A stretch of DNA of 14,400 nt. It comes from an uncultured Prevotella sp. Lineage in GTDB: Bacteria > Bacteroidota > Bacteroidia > Bacteroidales > Bacteroidaceae. Position numbers and translations under genes: made by a program. Location: assembly GCA_900314365.1 (NCBI GenBank), contig OMVH01000120.1, positions 1 through 14,400 of the forward strand, in the 5' to 3' direction. Positions 13,806 through 14,400 of the stretch are shown in pieces (position 1 is the stretch's first letter; each line of letters starts with the position of its first letter). Below the pieces are notes generated by a model. That model did not search any database and was not told where the DNA came from. It saw only the letters and a list, made by a program, of their open reading frames with translations.

Positions 13806-14132
13806 CTATTTCATCGTTTTTTATCTACACTCATATATTATTTACTTTCGCTGTTTTAGCTCCCCTTCGATAGGTTGAGATCGTCCTCCCCGCAGCTAAT
13901 GCACAATCATCCTTCTTATGTAGAAACTAATAGCCTCCACGCAACCGAACTTAAACATATCAGCCAACTAAAAAAGTAATCAAATGAAGCATTGAGGATG
14001 TGTGTTGAGAAAATAGAAGGAAATCAGATGGATTCATCAGACGCCTACACATTGATTGTGGCTTATCGGACGACTATCCCATGCGATGGCAGGTGCCATT
14101 CGTTAAGGTCTAACTTTTTCTCTATCAAATTC
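13806..14132. other. Intergenic stretch between divergent promoters
   Basis: AT-rich spacer between the serpin promoter (minus) and the promoter of the AAA-ATPase-like gene (plus). No ORF with family-like content, RNA gene or repeat was seen. Confidence 0.5.
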
Positions 14133-14163
14133 TTGCTTTTGTGAAAGAAAAGAACTATTTTTG
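14133..14163 (+). promoter_or_regulatory. Promoter of the AAA-ATPase-like gene
   Basis: TTG (14133-14135) and TATTTTTG (14156-14163) are separated by exactly 20 nt. Transcription should begin near 14170, giving a leader of under 20 nt before the ATG at 14187. Confidence 0.65.
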
Positions 14164-14186
14164 CATATACGATAAAACAGGACAAG

Positions 14187-14400
14187 ATGAACAAGGAATT
14201 AAAGCTCATACCCTACGGTATCTCTAACTTCAAGCAAATAAGACAGGAGAATAAATATTTGGTTGACAAGACCATGTATTTCGAGAAAATGGAGTTGGCT
14301 GGCAACTTCCTCTTCCTCGTGCGCCCGCGCCGCTTTGGCAAGAGCCTCTTCCTGAACATGCTTGAGGCTTATTATGATATCAACGAGAAAGACCATTTCG
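14187..14400 (+). CDS. AAA-ATPase-like protein (PF09820 type), 5' part only
   Basis: The first 71 codons of a gene cut by the window edge. The start (MNKELKLIPYGISNFKQI), the YLVDKTMYFEKME block and the nucleotide-binding RPRRFGKSLF loop (Walker A-like, Gly-Lys-Ser) are hallmarks of the AAA-ATPase-like family that is present in many copies in Bacteroidales genomes. Complete members are usually ~500-600 residues with a C-terminal PD-(D/E)xK nuclease-like domain. Their function is unknown. Codon use and the close promoter suggest an active, monocistronic start. The C-terminal part cannot be judged here. Confidence 0.88.
   Translation, partial: MNKELKLIPYGISNFKQIRQENKYLVDKTMYFEKMELAGNFLFLVRPRRFGKSLFLNMLEAYYDINEKDHF

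Overview
The window looks like chromosomal DNA of a Prevotella-like member of the Bacteroidales. This rests on five things: sigma-ABfr-type promoter boxes (TAnnTTTG, usually with TTG/TTTG about 20 nt upstream); no convincing Shine-Dalgarno sites; a Bacteroidales HU protein next to a 'smalltalk' mini-protein; a FucP-like sugar carrier paired with a fructokinase; and an AAA-ATPase-like (PF09820 type) gene. No rRNA, tRNA, CRISPR array, transposase or phage gene is visible.

Layout: (1) 1-635 is a repeat region, with two diverged copies of a ~262-bp non-coding unit at a 371-374 bp period and a near-perfect 36-bp inverted repeat between them. (2) 805-1783 holds a promoter, a HU-family DNA-binding gene, a 32-codon smalltalk gene and a strong bidirectional hairpin terminator. 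(3) 1815-4107, minus strand, is a two-gene sugar uptake operon (MFS carrier then PfkB fructokinase) with a good promoter, a perfect dyad over its -7 box and a ~190-nt leader. (4) 4343-5866, plus strand, is an exported Ser-type sulfatase. (5) 5967-9298, minus strand, is a nucleotide-sugar pair: a PLP aminotransferase followed by a membrane-bound UDP-HexNAc 4,6-dehydratase. It converges on the sulfatase across a shared hairpin. (6) 9299-9985 is mostly non-coding, with a short direct repeat and a tiny ORF interrupted in frame by TGA. (7) 9986-13805, minus strand, is a cell-envelope group: a lipoprotein serpin with its own promoter, then an overlapping pair made of a membrane-anchored protein resembling a broken trypsin-like protease and a lipoprotein that joins MORN repeats to a GH25 lysozyme. 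(8) The right edge holds a promoter and the first 71 codons of an AAA-ATPase-like gene.

How the genes may work together: the carrier and kinase should import and phosphorylate a hexose, probably fructose. The dehydratase and aminotransferase should make a UDP-4-amino-4,6-dideoxy-HexNAc for surface glycan or protein glycosylation; the later enzymes are not here. The serpin, pseudo-protease and MORN-lysozyme genes are the least ordinary part. Their products all appear anchored at or outside the inner membrane, and they suggest local control of proteolysis and peptidoglycan cleavage. That link is inferred from position and strand only.
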